From Plantago ovata (taxonomy: Eukaryota; Streptophyta; Magnoliopsida; Lamiales; Plantaginaceae), in contig CM051455.1 in assembly GCA_028274465.1 (NCBI GenBank), positions 50,073,351 to 50,137,350 of the forward strand: DNA of 64,000 nt. The letters are read 5' to 3'. The translations under genes and the position numbers were made by a program. The notes under the pieces were generated by a model. The model made no database searches. It saw only the letters and a program-made list of their open reading frames with translations, and had not been told where the DNA came from. Below, piece by piece: positions 43,000-57,300 of the stretch; the stretch's first letter is position 1, and the number at the start of each line of letters is the position of its first letter.

Positions 43000-45900
43000 T
43001 TTTTTTTTGGAAGAAGCAAATATATTATATATAAATAGTAAAAGATTACAATACACAAACAAGTGCATAAGAGGTGCACAATGAGAAAGAAACCGCAACT
43101 AGACTCAAAACACACTAGATGAAGCATAAAAGCATGTTCGAACCCCACATCCTTTAAAACCATACCACAATCTTAACCACCCCCCTGTCTAGTATGTCTA
43201 CCTCACTAGCGAGGAGCCAAGAGTTAGAGGGTGACGAATTGAATCAACTACTCTAGTTAAGACTAACAAAGTGGGGTATCTTTCGTCGCAAGTTTAGGGA
43301 ACTTAGCAAGAAAACGAAAGATGATAAACTCTGTTAGGGTACCAATCAATCACGAATGGGCGAAGACACATGATATACCTCAACTAGTATTAAGAGAGGC
43401 TAGAATAGGACAACAAAAATCAAAGCAAAACACAACCAAAAGCCGTAGCAACTGCATCCGCACCGAATCAACACAAAAGCGGCTTCCACAACAGGGACCT
43501 GGGCCGCTAACAACAAACAACAGAACACAACATCCTGCTGCAGAGCAAACTTGCAGCAACAGCAGAAGCCTCCAAACCCAAAAAACATGGTTGATCATGA
43601 AATTAATTCCAGCAAAACCAAGGAGAGATAAACCAATCACACAGCCTATATCCTTTCTTAATCCTCCCATTAGACTTCAACCAATTCCACACATTTACTT
43701 GAATGCGTTCCACCACCGCAACCGAACGAACCTCACTTTTGAAAAAAATATCATTTCTCATTTTCCAAATTCCCCAAAGAGTACCTTGAGTGATGACTGA
43801 AATTATCCACCCGCGCAAATCGTTACGAGACACCCAACGCCCTTCCAACACTCCCTCTAACGAAATCACTTGGCCGAGCAAACCGTCTAACCAGGTCGCA
43901 AGCCTGGACCAAACAGCAGCCGCAACAGTACAATTCCAAAACAAATGTATTGCTGATTCCTCTTCGCTAGAACACAATTTACAACGAATACAAGTTTCCG
44001 CATGGATAATATTCCTTCTTCGCAAATTGTCCAAAGTTGGTAAACGGTTCCACGCAAGCTTCCACACAAAACCATTTATTTTTAAAGGAACGCACTTCAC
44101 CCATATTTTATTTTTCCAATCCACAATACTAATAGGCAACACCTCCGCATTCCCAGCAATGAACAGCTCCAATTGAGTGTTATAAGAACCCTTGACAGAA
44201 TAGATTCCAGCACTATTTCCACACCAACTCCAAGAATCATCCAAAGATCCAACCAACCGATCAGAACTCAGAATAAGACCTGTACAATCAGCAACAAAAG
44301 ACAACTCCGAAAAAGAAAGTTCACGATACCAATGCCAAGAGACTCCATTCACAACACGATCGGACACAACACAATCTTTAAAACTTTCCAAAGCAAATAA
44401 TCTCGGAAATAAATCTTTAAGTAAAACCCCTTTACCTAACCAAGGATCCAACCAAAATCTAGTACTACCACCCGAACCGACACTCTTACACAAGTTGTTA
44501 AAAAACCAAGGGGAAGAGGCAACCTTAACAACAATGTTCTTCCACCAAGGAGACCACCAAGACCTAGCCGACTTACCCTCTCTAACTCTCAAAATATTAT
44601 CCCACATATTACCATACTTAGAAAACAAAACTTTAGCCCAAAGGGAATTTGAATTACCAAGCAAATCCCACACCCATTTTCCAAGTAAAGCCAAATTAAA
44701 CAAACGAAGATTTTTCACCCCCAAACCTCCCAACCCTTTGGACATGCACACACACACTATCCCACTTCACCCAAGCCATTTTTTTAGTCCCCCCCCAAAG
44801 AAAATTCCTTTGGAGCGAAGTTAGGTCATGAATAATAGAAGATGGTGCCAAAAAGAAAGAGAGGTAGTATAAAGGTAAGGATCCAAGAACCGAGTTCAGA
44901 AGGACCAATCTTCCTCCAAACGAAAGAGTTTTATGCGACCATTTTCCCAATCTACTTTCCAACTTCTCCACCACCACTTTCCACATCTTCGTTCCATTCT
45001 CCTTCTCCCCAATAGGCAAACCCAAGTACATGAACGGAAGATTCTCAACTTTACACCCAATGAAGGAGGCCCAATTAGTCAAAGCAGTAACTTCAACTCC
45101 ACAACCAACGAGACTACTTTTTCTAAAATTAATTTTAAGGCCGGAGACACCCTCAAAACATCTCAAAATACTCTTAAGAGTCAAGATATTATCAAACAAC
45201 GCCTCCCCAAAGAAGATAGTGTCATCCGCAAATTGTAGATGCGACACCTCCACCTTGTTAGCACCCACTTTGTACGGCACAAAGGAACCCATAGAGCACG
45301 CCTTTTTCATCATCAAACTAAGGCCTTCCGCCACAATGAGGAAAAGGAAAGGGGATAAAGGATCCCCTTGTCTAAGTCCTCTCTTGAGATTGAATTCCTT
45401 AGACGGACTCCCATTAATTAAGATAGAAGAGGAAGCCGAAGATACACAAGACAAAATCCATCTAATCCACCTCACTCCAAATCCCATCAAGCGCATCATT
45501 TTCTCAAGAAAAACCCAACTTACCGTGTCATAGGCTTTAGCAAAGTCAATTTTAAAAGCAAACATACTCTTCTTCTTCTTTTTTGCCTCATTCATAATCT
45601 CATTGGCCACAACAATGCTATCAAGAATATTTCTACCACCCACAAAAGCCGATTGTTTCCTCGGCTAAAGAAGGACACTCCAACCCACAAAGACTAAGGT
45701 TACCACCATGGCGAGTACTAAAATGATTCTCAAAGTGAAGTCGAGCCCCTTCTTTAACTTTTTCAACATCATCAAGCCACACCTCATTAACTCTCAAACC
45801 TTCGATCTTCTTTAATCTACCTTTGTACTCCACACATCTATGAAATTTTTTTGAGTTTGCATCACCCTCCTTCGCCCATTTTTCCTTGGATTGATGAAAT

Positions 45901-46240
45901 TTTATATTCTTTTGAAGCTCCAGAGCACCACCCAATTTTTCCGTCACATCAGCAAACTCCATCTTAAAAGAGTCCGAAGGCTGCATACTGTCCTCACCCG
46001 TGGTTCCCACACGGTCAACGCCAACATGCTCACACTCCTCCATTAATTTGTCAAGCTGCTCCAATCTGTTAGTATACAACTCAATCTTACCATCCAATCC
46101 TCCTACATCCTCCTTTAACCAATTTCTAATATTCTCTCTTACCAACTTCAACTTTTCTTTCTTGAAGAACAAAACCACCCCACCCCGAGATAGAAGCATT
46201 CCGCCAAGTACTTTTCACAATATCCACAAACTTCTCATCC
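43000..46240 (-). mobile_element. L1-type LINE, 5' truncated, with 17-bp target duplication
   Basis: Flanked by the perfect duplication GATCAATACAATTCCTT (42983-42999 and 46241-46257). The 3' end is an A-run (T-run on plus, 43000-43008). From 5' to 3' on the minus strand it holds a linker region (46199-45633), the reverse transcriptase (about 45643-44750) and the zf-RVT end (about 44757-43603), then a 3' untranslated stretch of about 600 bp. The endonuclease and ORF1 are missing through 5' truncation. Two frame changes, near 45640 and at a (CA)n tract near 44750, are seen. The unchanged target duplication points to a recent insertion. Confidence 0.93.
43603..46199 (-). pseudogene. LINE ORF2 remainder: reverse transcriptase and zf-RVT
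   Basis: Reverse transcriptase motifs include FAFKIDFAKAYDTVSW, INGSPSKEFNLKRGLRQGDP, LSPFLFLIVAEGLSLMM and the catalytic LQFADDTIFFG, then LKINFRKSSLVG and YLGLPIG. The second part has KGLGGLGVKNLRLFNLALLG, KWVWDLL, and the zinc-binding C-RCKLC, H-LFWNC pattern, ending NWLKSNGRIKKGYRL. Before the polymerase the linker has KEKWAKEGDANSKKFHRCVE, the usual pre-RT block. The frame changes twice. No RNase H domain follows, unlike the fragment at 26508. Confidence 0.9.
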
Positions 46241-46390
46241 GATCAATACAATTCCTTAATATTAAAAGATGAGGGGTTATAATGAGATTCCAATAAAAGC
46301 TGGTTTTACTTTGGGATGGGAATTACGTGAAATCGGAAAATACATAATGGTGAATTTAATTTATTTTTCTGAAAAGGGAAAATTTAAGAA

Positions 46391-46528
46391 GGCGCGAAAA
46401 GAAACAGTAGAATGCCGAAAGTTTTAAAAACAATTTCCAATATTTCGCTCCTAAAATGCTAAACCCAACCTGGCGATCCGCGTCTCTACCACGCAGCCAA
46501 TCAGAACGCAGCACGAGTTCTTATATAA
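46391..46528 (+). promoter_or_regulatory. H2A.X promoter: E2F site, histone octamer, CCAAT and TATA boxes
   Basis: GGCGCGAAAA (46391-46400) matches the E2F consensus on the minus strand. GATCCGCG (46475-46482) is the reverse of the plant histone octamer CGCGGATC. CCAAT is at 46497-46501 and TATATAA at 46522-46528. The start codon follows 125 bases later. This set is typical of S-phase-expressed plant histone genes. Confidence 0.75.
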
Positions 46529-46604
46529 GCCTGTCCTTCACATTCTCCTCTACATCATCTATCAGTCTCTCGCCATTTCCAAAACCCTCAAAGCAACACT
46601 CTAG

Positions 46605-47268
<664 letters not shown>

Positions 47269-48510
47269 GGTTTCAGTTTCTGTTTTGGGTATAGAGTATG
47301 TGCTATGGATATGAGGGTTTTGGATCAATTGCTTATCGATTAGACTGCATTTGTCCATGTAAATGCCCTGATTTTGGGTTGGCTTTGTTAAAATAGTTTG
47401 TGATAATCAATGAATTCTATGAAACAGTTCTTATTACTAATTGTCTTCTTTTACTTTGATTACTGGAAATTGCTTCCTTGGTTTTAACTTGTTTAATTCA
47501 TTACCTGATGCTCTGTGCAAGCTGTAGCTACTGGGAATTGCTTAATTCATAGTATTGAACTTCACTTGGTGCATGCTTTTTGAATTTGTTTAGTTCAAAG
47601 TGATTGCATTTTGGGTTAACCAATTCACACTGGAACACTGGATGTCAACTTTAATGGCATGCAGTGGACTGGACTGAATTGTTTTGGTATTTCGGTGTTT
47701 ACGGATGGTTTGTTATTGATTGAATCTATTCAATCTAAAAAACTCCTTTCTTTTGCTCTCATGAAATCTTTAATGGTTTTTTCTTTGTCCTGTTGGAGTT
47801 ATGAAAATCCGCATGGGTGGCCTAAAAATGATAAAATCTGCTGTTATTTATTTCACTGAACCCAGTTTCTTTGAATGTTGCGATGAAATCTACTCAAACA
47901 GAATGCATGAAGTTTTGTTTGTTGACAAAAACTATTCTTAAGTTACCACTACCTTGTTTTACCTTTGCCTAATCTCTGGTTTCAGGTACTGGCATTTCAT
48001 ATCTCTTATAATTGACATGATGTGTCTAACTCTAATTTAAGTGTGCAATATCATCTGACTATTGAAAAGTTTGAAACAGTATTTGGTGCAATACTCGACT
48101 GAGTATCAAAATAGTCTGTGGTGCAATATTGGCCGAGTGTAGAGATAGCGGTAGCATCTGATTTGAACTTTGGAACGCAACAAATGTGAGGATTATTTTG
48201 CCTGTAATTTTGGAAGTGATCTGGTAATATAACAAACTTACAATCGATAAGAATCTTATGGGAGTTGGCCTCTTTTATAAAAATTGTAGTGAGCTTTGGG
48301 TGAAATGTTGAAGTTCCAGTTAACGTACGGAAAGGGTAAATGTAAAGCACAGTGAAAGTATATAATCATACACACACAGTAGTCAGTATAGCAATAGCAC
48401 ATTAGTTAGTGACATACAGGAAATCATCGCCTGAGACAGTGAAGTGAAATTCGAGTTCGAAATTCAATAGTAACGAATGATAAATATTTAGAACATCCAA
48501 TATTCAGATT
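47269..48510. other. H2A.X 3' region and intergenic sequence
   Basis: The first 150 bases serve as 3' untranslated region (AATCAATGAATTC near 47406 may be a polyadenylation region). No other gene was recognised. Confidence 0.5.
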
Positions 48511-48583
48511 GGGGATGTAGCTCAAATGGTAGAGCGCCCGCTTTGCATGCGGGAGGCACGGGGTTCGATCCCCCGCATCTCCA
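48511..48583 (+). tRNA. tRNA-Ala (anticodon TGC)
   Basis: 73 bases, no intron. Acceptor arm GGGGATG pairs with CATCTCC. The D-arm is AGCTCAAATGGTAGAGC. The anticodon stem is CCCGC/GCGGG with loop TTTGCAT, and the anticodon TGC is at 48544-48546. The T-arm is CGGGGTTCGATCCCCCG. A and B boxes are intact and a TTTT terminator follows at 48588-48591. The next three bases after the discriminator are CCA, by chance. It is nuclear type, since the plastid tRNA-Ala(UGC) gene has a long intron. It stands 122 bases upstream of the aldo-keto reductase start codon. Confidence 0.97.
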
Positions 48584-48705
48584 CCAATTTTCATTTTAAT
48601 TATTTTTCCCATTTGTTTCTTAATGTCTTCTTCCAAAAATCCTCTTGTTCGTCGAAGTAATTTATTTATCCACTTCTGTACTGACTGCCGCAAATCGGTT
48701 CAGCC

Positions 48706-51700
48706 ATGGCATTGCCGCTCTTCAACCTCGCACCTGACTTGCCTGTCTCCAGACTCTGCTTAGGTTCTCTACTATACTATTTGGTTCCCTCACTTTCCCT
48801 TATCAATTCATTCATTTTCAGCATCTTAATTAATTTCGTTTCACCAGGAACCATGACTTTTGGCGAGCAGAACACTTTGCCTCAATCCTTCCAGCTCCTC
48901 GACAAAGCCTTCGATTCCGGCATCAATTTCTTCGATTCCGCCGAAATGTATGGACCTAAACAACTCAGCTCCTTTTATCTGTTTCAGTTCAGTCTCCAAA
49001 ATTATACTCATGAGTTGCTCTTGTAGGTACCCCGTGCCGCAGCGTGCGGAGACTCAAGGGCGGAGTGAGGAGTATCTCGGCCGTTGGATTCGAGAAAGGA
49101 CGATTCCACGGGATCGTGTTGTGCTTGCCACTAAGGTCTCACTATAGCAGCAATCTTACTTTGATCATTATTTTTGTTGTATTCTTATTGTAGCTGTCTA
49201 ATTTGTGTGATTGAAACTGAAAATGACTTTGTTCTACGGTTCTAATTAGAATAAATGAGTGCTTAGAATATAGACCTAGTGATGTGGATGAGTAGATGCC
49301 TTTGCTTAGATTTAAGCTTGAATTTTCTCTTGCAATAGTTTATCAAGTCCAGGTTATAGGTTGTAAATTCTATGAGTGGAGCTGAATTATTTGATGTTGG
49401 GGGTTCAATGCAATAGCTCTGTACCGGGTAGTGGGTATGAATGAGGATAAAGGGAGGATCATACGGTACCATATCCTGTATGCTTCACTATGCTATATAG
49501 TGATAGTGAAAGTTATTTGAGTCTTCCGAGTATATAGAATGTTTTTGATAACTCACTGCACTCAAGTTACTTATTATAGCAACTATATTCTATAAATAAC
49601 TTGAAGATATAGAGGCTTCCATTTTTGTTCATTTCATGATTATACTTTCATTAGCTCATCCAAGTCAAAATGAAGTTGAGTTTTGACTTGTGAGTATATC
49701 AATGCAAACTATCCGACTTCAGACCCAGCATAGTGCTTAGGACATTAGGCAATGATATGTTAGTATTTGTTATGAGAATACATGTTCAATTTGATACTGG
49801 TTGCATAATGCTATCAATAATACATGTCCACTAACCTGAATTGCCTGGATACAGGTTAGTGGACCATCAGGACAAATGACTTGGATTCGAGATGGACCAG
49901 AAAGTCTTGATGCAAGGAATATAAGTGAGGCCCTTGACAATAGGTTAGTTGATTGATACTACCATTCTTTATATATCTATTACTCGTACTAACATAAAAT
50001 ATCCTTGCAGTTTGTTGCGCCTACAAGTCGACTACATTGACTTGTATCAGATTCACTGGCCTGACCGGTTTGTACCATGGCTCTTACAGAAGATTCCAGC
50101 ATTTTGTCATTTAATTTTCCAGCAATGAAATAACTCGAGAGCTTTGGATAAGCTACCGACTTCCCACAAATAACATAAATGTCTTGAGCTGATCACACTA
50201 CAACTTAGCGAAGGATATTTTTGCAGCTATCTTCCAATGTTTGGAGAAACTGAGTATGATCCAGCCCGATATTATTCATCTGTGAGTATTGAAGAACAAC
50301 TCACTGCTTTTGACAAAGCCATTAATGATGGTAAGGTTAGTGGATGTGTAGGATGAGTTTCTGGATATTAATTTACTTCTTTTGTTCTTTCTGACCCCAC
50401 TGAACTACTGAATCAGATCAGATACATTGGACTTAGTAATGAGTCACCATACGGTCTCATGAAGTTTCTACACGTTGCTGAAAGACTCTCACTCCGTTCT
50501 AAAATAGTATCTGTGCAGGTGCTGTATAATCTCATCCTGTATATGATAGTGAGACTTATATGTGTATTTAACTATTTATAGACTCCCACAGCAGTTCCTA
50601 GTTGAACATTATTTTTCATTGTTTTTAGAATTCCTACAACCTCCTGTGCCGAAACTTTGATCTGGGAATGGCGGAGTGCTGTCATCATGAGAGGTATTAT
50701 AAATAGTTTTCCCCCTCATGGACATTAATGTCAATAAAATTGACATGTCTCACCGTGTCTTCGTGTTATTCATGTTCATCAGGATAGGCTTATTGGCCTA
50801 TAGCCCTTTGGCAATGGGGATTCTGTCCGGGAAGTATTTCTCACTTGGTGGTGGTCCACCTAATGCTCGTTTGAATCTTTTCAGAGGTTCTTTTCTACCT
50901 ACTGTATTCTTCAGTTGGATACTTTGCTGTACATATTATTTCATATGAGATCCTTGGTGTATTTCAGGGCGGTATGCAGAAGGGGAGTCACGATACAACT
51001 TGTCAGCCGGAGTAATCAGTAAAGCAACTGAAGTAAGTCAAATGTGATGTTTGCTCTGTTCATTATGTTATCTCATTTGACTACAGGAACACAGTTAACT
51101 CATGTTTCAGAATCTGCTTGCTATTTAGTTAGGAATAAATAATGCTGATTGCTGATTGGAGGATGAATACCAATATGTAAATGATTCCAGTTGCCGATAA
51201 GAATGTAATTATAATCTATATATAATCATGGAATGCCCCAATCTATGAGTGTATGACTGCTCTCAAGTCCATTTACGAAATTTTAATGCCTGTGTTTTAG
51301 ACTTTTAGCTACATTTTCCCACTATCCCTACCTGTTCCCCTTAATGTTGACGTATTTTGTAGGAGTAATTTTTGACTACCTTCATATAATTACCAGTGGA
51401 AAAAGTAAAACACGTTAATAAGTGTGCAACTAACCAAAACATCTTATATTAGACCGTGGTAAATTTACCGGTCTTTAGACCCTTTACGACATCCATTTAA
51501 CATTGCTCAATATATTATGAATGATTGGCTAGATATACTTTGTGCATTCCATGGTGTTACTTATTGTGCAGAGTAACAAAGCACAAGTCACAACCATACC
51601 TTAAACCGACCAAATGCCCATATTTTTCTGTGTGTGCTCATCGACATTTTTTCTCCAATCTGACAGTTATATATTTCAATTGCGAAGAATTATGGCGTTC

Positions 51701-54338
51701 ATCCTATATCGCTTGCAATAGGTATGTGTTCTCTTGCCTTTTGAAGATTTCCGATTTTGAGACAGTTCTATTGTACATGCTGCTAAATATAAGTATTACG
51801 TTACTCGTGCTCTCATGTCACTTAAAAGCTGCCTCTTTGTCTGATGTGTTCATATCTTCTATCTATTGGTTTATAAGATGTCAAGAGCTTGTAACTAGGG
51901 ATCAGATTCATGTAGAACTTGGAAATGGAGTTTTGAACTAATCAATGCAATAGAGTTGGTATGAGTTAGTACTTTATTGTTGAGTTTGATATGATTAGAT
52001 TCTGAGTTAGTATTAGATAGATACTAACCAAATATGTCTAAGAAAATTCATGTGGATATTTGTTGCCTGAGAAGTCCTAACAGAACACTTTGGTATTATA
52101 TCCTAAAAAAATGGAAAGGGAGAAAGACCACATCCGACCTTTGTATACACTTCTGAAATAGAGCAACTTGGTTAGCAAGATGTGACATCAAGCTAGGTCT
52201 GTGTAATTATTTATATGTCATGTGCCAAATCAACAGATTGCTATAGTTTATAACTATATATATGTTGTTTAATATGATACGGTACAAAGAAATGGAAATG
52301 ATAAAATGCATGAACTGTGTTTATAACTATATATATGTTGAGAAATTTTGTTTAATGCATTGATCTATGAGACTTGAGAATACTGTGGCATTTGTGTAGA
52401 GCTGCAGAAGAATGTACAGTCCCACTAAATCATGATAACATGACATATCTTTACTTCGGTTTATTTCATGCTAGGGAGGAACCTAATGCACCTAGAAGAC
52501 ACATGTAAGTGGGCTGCACATGTGTAGGACTCACATGTATGTGTCTTGTAGGTGCATTAGATTTTTCCCTAGGATCTCATAAACCTTTTACACCCAGACA
52601 AACCAGTCACACCAGCATACATACGTGTTAGTAGAAATAAACTATAGTACCACTAATAAATGCCATTGATTTAACTTTTCTGGCAGCCCTTGCAAACATT
52701 TGCCTGATTGAAATATGTCATGCTATTATTGTTTAGCAGTACTAGACGTTCGTCCACAGTGCTATATAAATGCCACTGATTACCTTTTCTGGCAGCCGGT
52801 AAACATTGGCCTAACTGGACCATGACATGCTACCGTTGCCTATTGGTACTATTCGTTCATCCACAATGCCGAGTTGATTTCTTAAATATGCTCCTAAATG
52901 CAGAATAGCATTTACTTGTGCATACAATAACATTTCTCAGTGCCCACTATTGTGTTGGCACCACTTCCATAGGGATAATTAAGGAGAAGCATGCAACTTA
53001 CATTTCTGATTTTTCTTTTTAAGATAATAATAGATTAAACTACAAATCTAAAAGAATGTTACTCAACTGATTTGACAATTGACATAACATGAAGGGTCAT
53101 GTAAATAACTCAAAGTAACAGTGCAGTCAATTATATTCCCATGTTAACCTTGGGAAATTAACATATATATGTTGGTTTCATTGTCTACCTTCCTGGACAT
53201 TAGAGATGGTTTAGCATTTGTCTTGGATTTCCTTGGCCGCTGTTGATCATCTATGCATGCAGTGAAAAAGAAGCATGGTGATTTCTTTAGTACCTGGATG
53301 AAATTCTTCAGAACTGGAAAATAAACTTAAAAAGATTTGAGCCAAGTCAGTTGGTAGAGACTCTTCATGTGGGTTCCAAGTCTTTAGCAAATAAACTTAA
53401 AGGTGTTGAATCTAAATGCTTTTTCATAACATGAGTTTACCAGCTAGAGTAAATGTGGACCGTTTCGAAGTGTTTATTGTCAGAATCACCAGTTCACTAG
53501 AAAGATATGGGTGTGGGGTTAAACAAGAAGTTGATTATGGTGAAACAAATGTTTTATGTTAGATCAGACTGCCATTTGCAATCACATCCAACTCCAGTTT
53601 GCAATTTATGTTATGTATATTTGCAGGAGATGTCATGCGCGTTATAAACTCAATTTGGTCTCTTGTTATCAGTTACTTTAGTTTATATTTACTATTTACA
53701 ATTTGACCTTTGTTCCAGAAAAAAAAAAGAAGAAACTTTTAGTGTTGCAGTGTCAATATCATTGAGTTACTGTAATAATGAAAACTGATGATGCCAAGGG
53801 AAGTGATACGAACTTTAGGGTCCAGTACACTGATGTAAACTTGATTACTTGAGTTGTGGTCCTCGTGGAGGTCCTCAATCATGTTCCGGACTTCTAGCTG
53901 TTGATGAATCCAAAATGCTAAGCTGCATCTTTTGTCTGAATGTTATTAGTTCTATAAGTTTTTTTTGGTAGAGGGAGTCTTATGGATCAGTCAAAGTTAC
54001 GTGAGTTATGTGTACTATGGGTCAACTTGAAACTAAATTACTTCTGAGACACCCATCTACAGACTACAATTTATCACCACAGCACAACCTGGAGATTTAG
54101 ATTTGTATAATTGATATCCGTTTATGATCTTGTACTACTAGTTGTATTTGTATGTCTTACATGAAGTATTTTGGCAGCTTTTGTTCTAAGACATCCTCTT
54201 GTGGCAACCGCTATTTTCGGAGCAACAAAGCTATGGCAACTTGAAGAGGTACTAGATGGTTGTAGGGTCCAGCTCACTCCAGAAATAGTCGCTGAAATCA
54301 ATAGTGTTCACTCAAGATTCCCCAACCCTTGCCCCTAA
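48706..54338 (+). CDS. Tas-like aldo-keto reductase, 12 exons
   Basis: NADPH-dependent carbonyl reductase of the aldo-keto reductase superfamily, closest in motif to bacterial Tas (GTMTFGEQNT, then AEMYPVPQRAETQG). Exons: 48706-48763, 48848-48947, 49027-49135, 49855-49943, 50011-50067, 50227-50335, 50417-50518, 50629-50693, 50783-50886, 50968-51032, 51667-51721, 54178-54338. All joins are GT-AG and keep frame, giving 1074 bases and 357 residues. Catalytic tetrad: Asp and Tyr in FFDSAEMY, Lys in VLATKVSG, His in LYQIHWPDR. The cofactor-binding end is FVLRHPLVATAIFGATKLWQ. The protein ends HSRFPNPCP, as plant homologues do. The small exon at 51667 (LYISIAKNYGVHPISLAI) is needed for continuity. 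The native substrate is unknown. No transit peptide is seen, so it is likely cytosolic. Confidence 0.93.
52471..52572. mobile_element. 102-bp foldback MITE in the last intron of the reductase gene
   Basis: Inverted ends CTAGGGAGGAACCTAATGCA and, from the right, CTAGGGAAAAATCTAATGCA. Most of the element folds on itself (ACACATGTAAG against CTCACATGTATGTGT). The target duplication is unclear. Confidence 0.65.
52650..52875. repeat. Tandem duplication of about 110 bp in the last intron of the reductase gene
   Basis: Two units share TAAATGCCA, TGATT, CTTTTCTGGCAGCC, AAACATT-GCCT, CATGCTA and GTTCGTCCACA or GTTCATCCACA. They have diverged by about one base in six. Confidence 0.7.
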
Positions 54339-57300
54339 CAAAAACGGACTCAGCGTGACCGAATGAGGCAGTTAGAACTTGGAACTGTTTTAAGCAGCAG
54401 GGTGATGATGTTGCATGGAGTATTTTATATGTCATGGGGCTGCCTGCAGATCTGGAATATCCTATCTTGTTTGCTTGAACATTGCAATGAAGAATATTCT
54501 AAACATGCCAGCTCAGAAGCGGCTTAACTTTTACACGTAGAAATGGTGAAGAAGATTCCAATTCGACTAAATTTCAAAACTAGGGACTCATAAATTAATT
54601 TTTCATAGGTAAGTTTTTGAATATGACTTGAGGTTTTGATTTTTAATTGTGATGACCGTGGACTTGGAATTGATTTGGATGGAAAGATCAAAGATCTCAG
54701 GAAAGTATGGACTGACTTGGTAAATGAATCTTAAGAGTTAAGAGACCGTTTCATTTTGTTGGTTTCAATTTTGGTTGAAATAATCCAAGATAAGGTGTAA
54801 ACATCCCGGTACATCCTCTAAAGTGAACTAGCTTACGTCGTAGAGTAGCTGTTAACTCTTTCTTTGGCACGGCATTTAGCAAGTCGGTTCAAAATTGACA
54901 TTTATTTCACTACATATTATCTCTCTTTATTTTATTATTAAATGCACTTAGTTTGGCTCCAAATGTGTCAAGTGACGGAATTATGAAAAAGTTTAATGGA
55001 AATGAGCAAACAAACTCCCGGTGACATTGAATGGAGGGGGGAAACCATAAAATAGATTAAGAAAGAAACACAAAAAGTCAATCTCACATGCATGAGATTT
55101 ATCTTGTACAAATAAGAATCACAATGTGATGGTTAGTGATGATTCATATTCACATTAGCTCCCGTCTAAATGTTTATCGTTGTCTAGTGATGATGGTATA
55201 ATGTTATTTACGCTTGGTTGGAATAATTATAAATTAGTGATACTTCTTTATGTCAAATTAGTGTAACCTAAATACTTTATTATAAATTAGTGAAAACTTA
55301 TTTACAAATTAGTGATTCTACTAATTTTAGTATTTCATTCCTAAATTTTCTCCAACTAATCTCATATTCTCACGTATTTCACTATCAGTCAGCAAATTTA
55401 GACTAAATCCAATCAAGCATCGTTACTTATATCGCGATGCTTGTCAATGACAAATTTAATATTTAGATGCTTGTGAATTATTTATATTTTTTGAAAGGAT
55501 GGTGCCATTTTAACGCTTGAGAAAATACAAGCATCTTAGTTGCATTTAGATACTTGTCAATTTTTAGACTTCGTGAAGGTAATATGTGATTTATTTTCGC
55601 CAATTACATGTGACATACGTCTATTTTTTTAGGGCTAATAAGAATTCAAGCATCATGTTTGAAACAATGAAAATCAAGCATCCAATTATCCAAAAACAAG
55701 TTACAAATCCTCCACCAAACCAACTTAATTAAACCAAGAATCACAAAATTACCTTCGGAAATTTTGGGTTAACTTAAATATTACATATATATGGATGACA
55801 ATTAGCAGAACACCAAAATAATACTTTTCCTCGATCGATCGGTTGGCATATTTATACATCATAATCTTTGTAATTAGCATGTACGGAGATTCTGGCATTA
55901 GCTTCTTACATGGAAGGATGCTTGTGGATCAAAATGGGGTTCTTCAACCGAAAGGAAAGGTATGTCTATTATATCATTAAATCTAATTATAATATTCATT
56001 CGCAGGAAAGAGGCTAGACTAATTAGAAAAGTAATAGAAAACTAATATTAAATAATTAATTATTTAATTAGTTACTAAAATTAAAGAAGGTTATTATAGC
56101 TAATCCATATTTAAACACTATTTTGTAATAACTTTTTCATGTATCACTAATGTATAAGAAAGTATTAGGAGCATCACTAATTTAAAATTAACCCATTTTG
56201 GTTTGATGCTCCAAGTTTCCCATACAACATGTACCTCAAGGGGCTAATTTTACCGATGAACCTTTAGTCAAATCGAGATTGGATATAACATACTAGAGAG
56301 GAGATATATATGTATATATACTTTTATGAAGAGTTGGATAGATACATGAGAATTAGTCGACGCTCTCAACTTGAGATAATATGGTAGACATGAAAACACA
56401 TCACGTGGCTCAATAGTGAAACCCAAGTGATGTATTCATAGACAATTCGAAGGGACCAGCCTTCTATAAAACCTAGAATGTTGTCGTTTTGTTGGATTGT
56501 ACCACGTGTTGCTCTCATAGTTCATCTCTTAGGTCAATGATTTAGTAGTGTACTTCACTGTTATACGCCTTTGGCTCTAAGTAGTCATAAGATATTAGCT
56601 AGTGCTTGCCAGAATATACCACAAGTAGTTGTCGTCGGTCATATATATGTCCTCGACTCATTGCTAAAATCTAGATGACAATAATGTTCAAATAATTTAT
56701 CATCTCTTGCATGCAGAACGATATATGATAATAATGTTCCATACTGAATTTATCTTTTTTTCTAAATTTATTTTTTTAGTATGCATCAAACTTTAACTTT
56801 CATGTCAATTCCATACCTATAATAAGTAGCGTTTGCAGAAAATTAAACACAAGTCGATTACTATTTTCTTAAAGATATCACTGAAAATTCAAGTTACTAA
56901 CTCGATTTTCATTCTCACCTTATTTTATTTTCACAAACAAAACTTTCAGACTTTTCACAAAATACCCTTATCCTCTCTTTATAATCACTTAAACCCGATT
57001 AATTATGTGTGATGCATGCATTTTATAATAAAAAATAATAATGATAATAACAATAATTACTCTTTCCCTTTGAAATTAATAGATTTTCCCTATCCATACA
57101 TTATTCACTCGAACCAACATCTCTTACATTTATTACTATAGTACTACATTTGAATCCAACTAATCTACCAAATTTAATAGAGACATAATAATGGAGAGAA
57201 AGGTATTATTTTGAAAACCCAAGTACTGGTAGTAAAAAAGTAATTCTACAAATGGTAACTTTTTAATGTCAACGTACATGAAACTTGTTCCTAAACAGGA

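Noticed and set aside
42654-43163. 169-residue minus-strand frame with hydrophobic start
   Set aside because: It crosses the LINE 3' end and its target duplication, so it cannot be a native gene. The hydrophobic part is LINE 3' untranslated sequence.
45030-45533. 167-residue plus-strand frame inside the LINE
   Set aside because: It is a mirror of the reverse transcriptase frame on the other strand, with no domain of its own.
51525-51941. 138-residue plus-strand frame as a separate gene
   Set aside because: It overlaps exon 11 of the reductase in another frame and lies in its introns. No family match and no promoter.
55881-55960. First exon of a gene starting MYGDSGISFLHGRMLVDQNG
   Set aside because: A donor-like site follows, but no downstream exon, promoter or family match was found within 2 kb.
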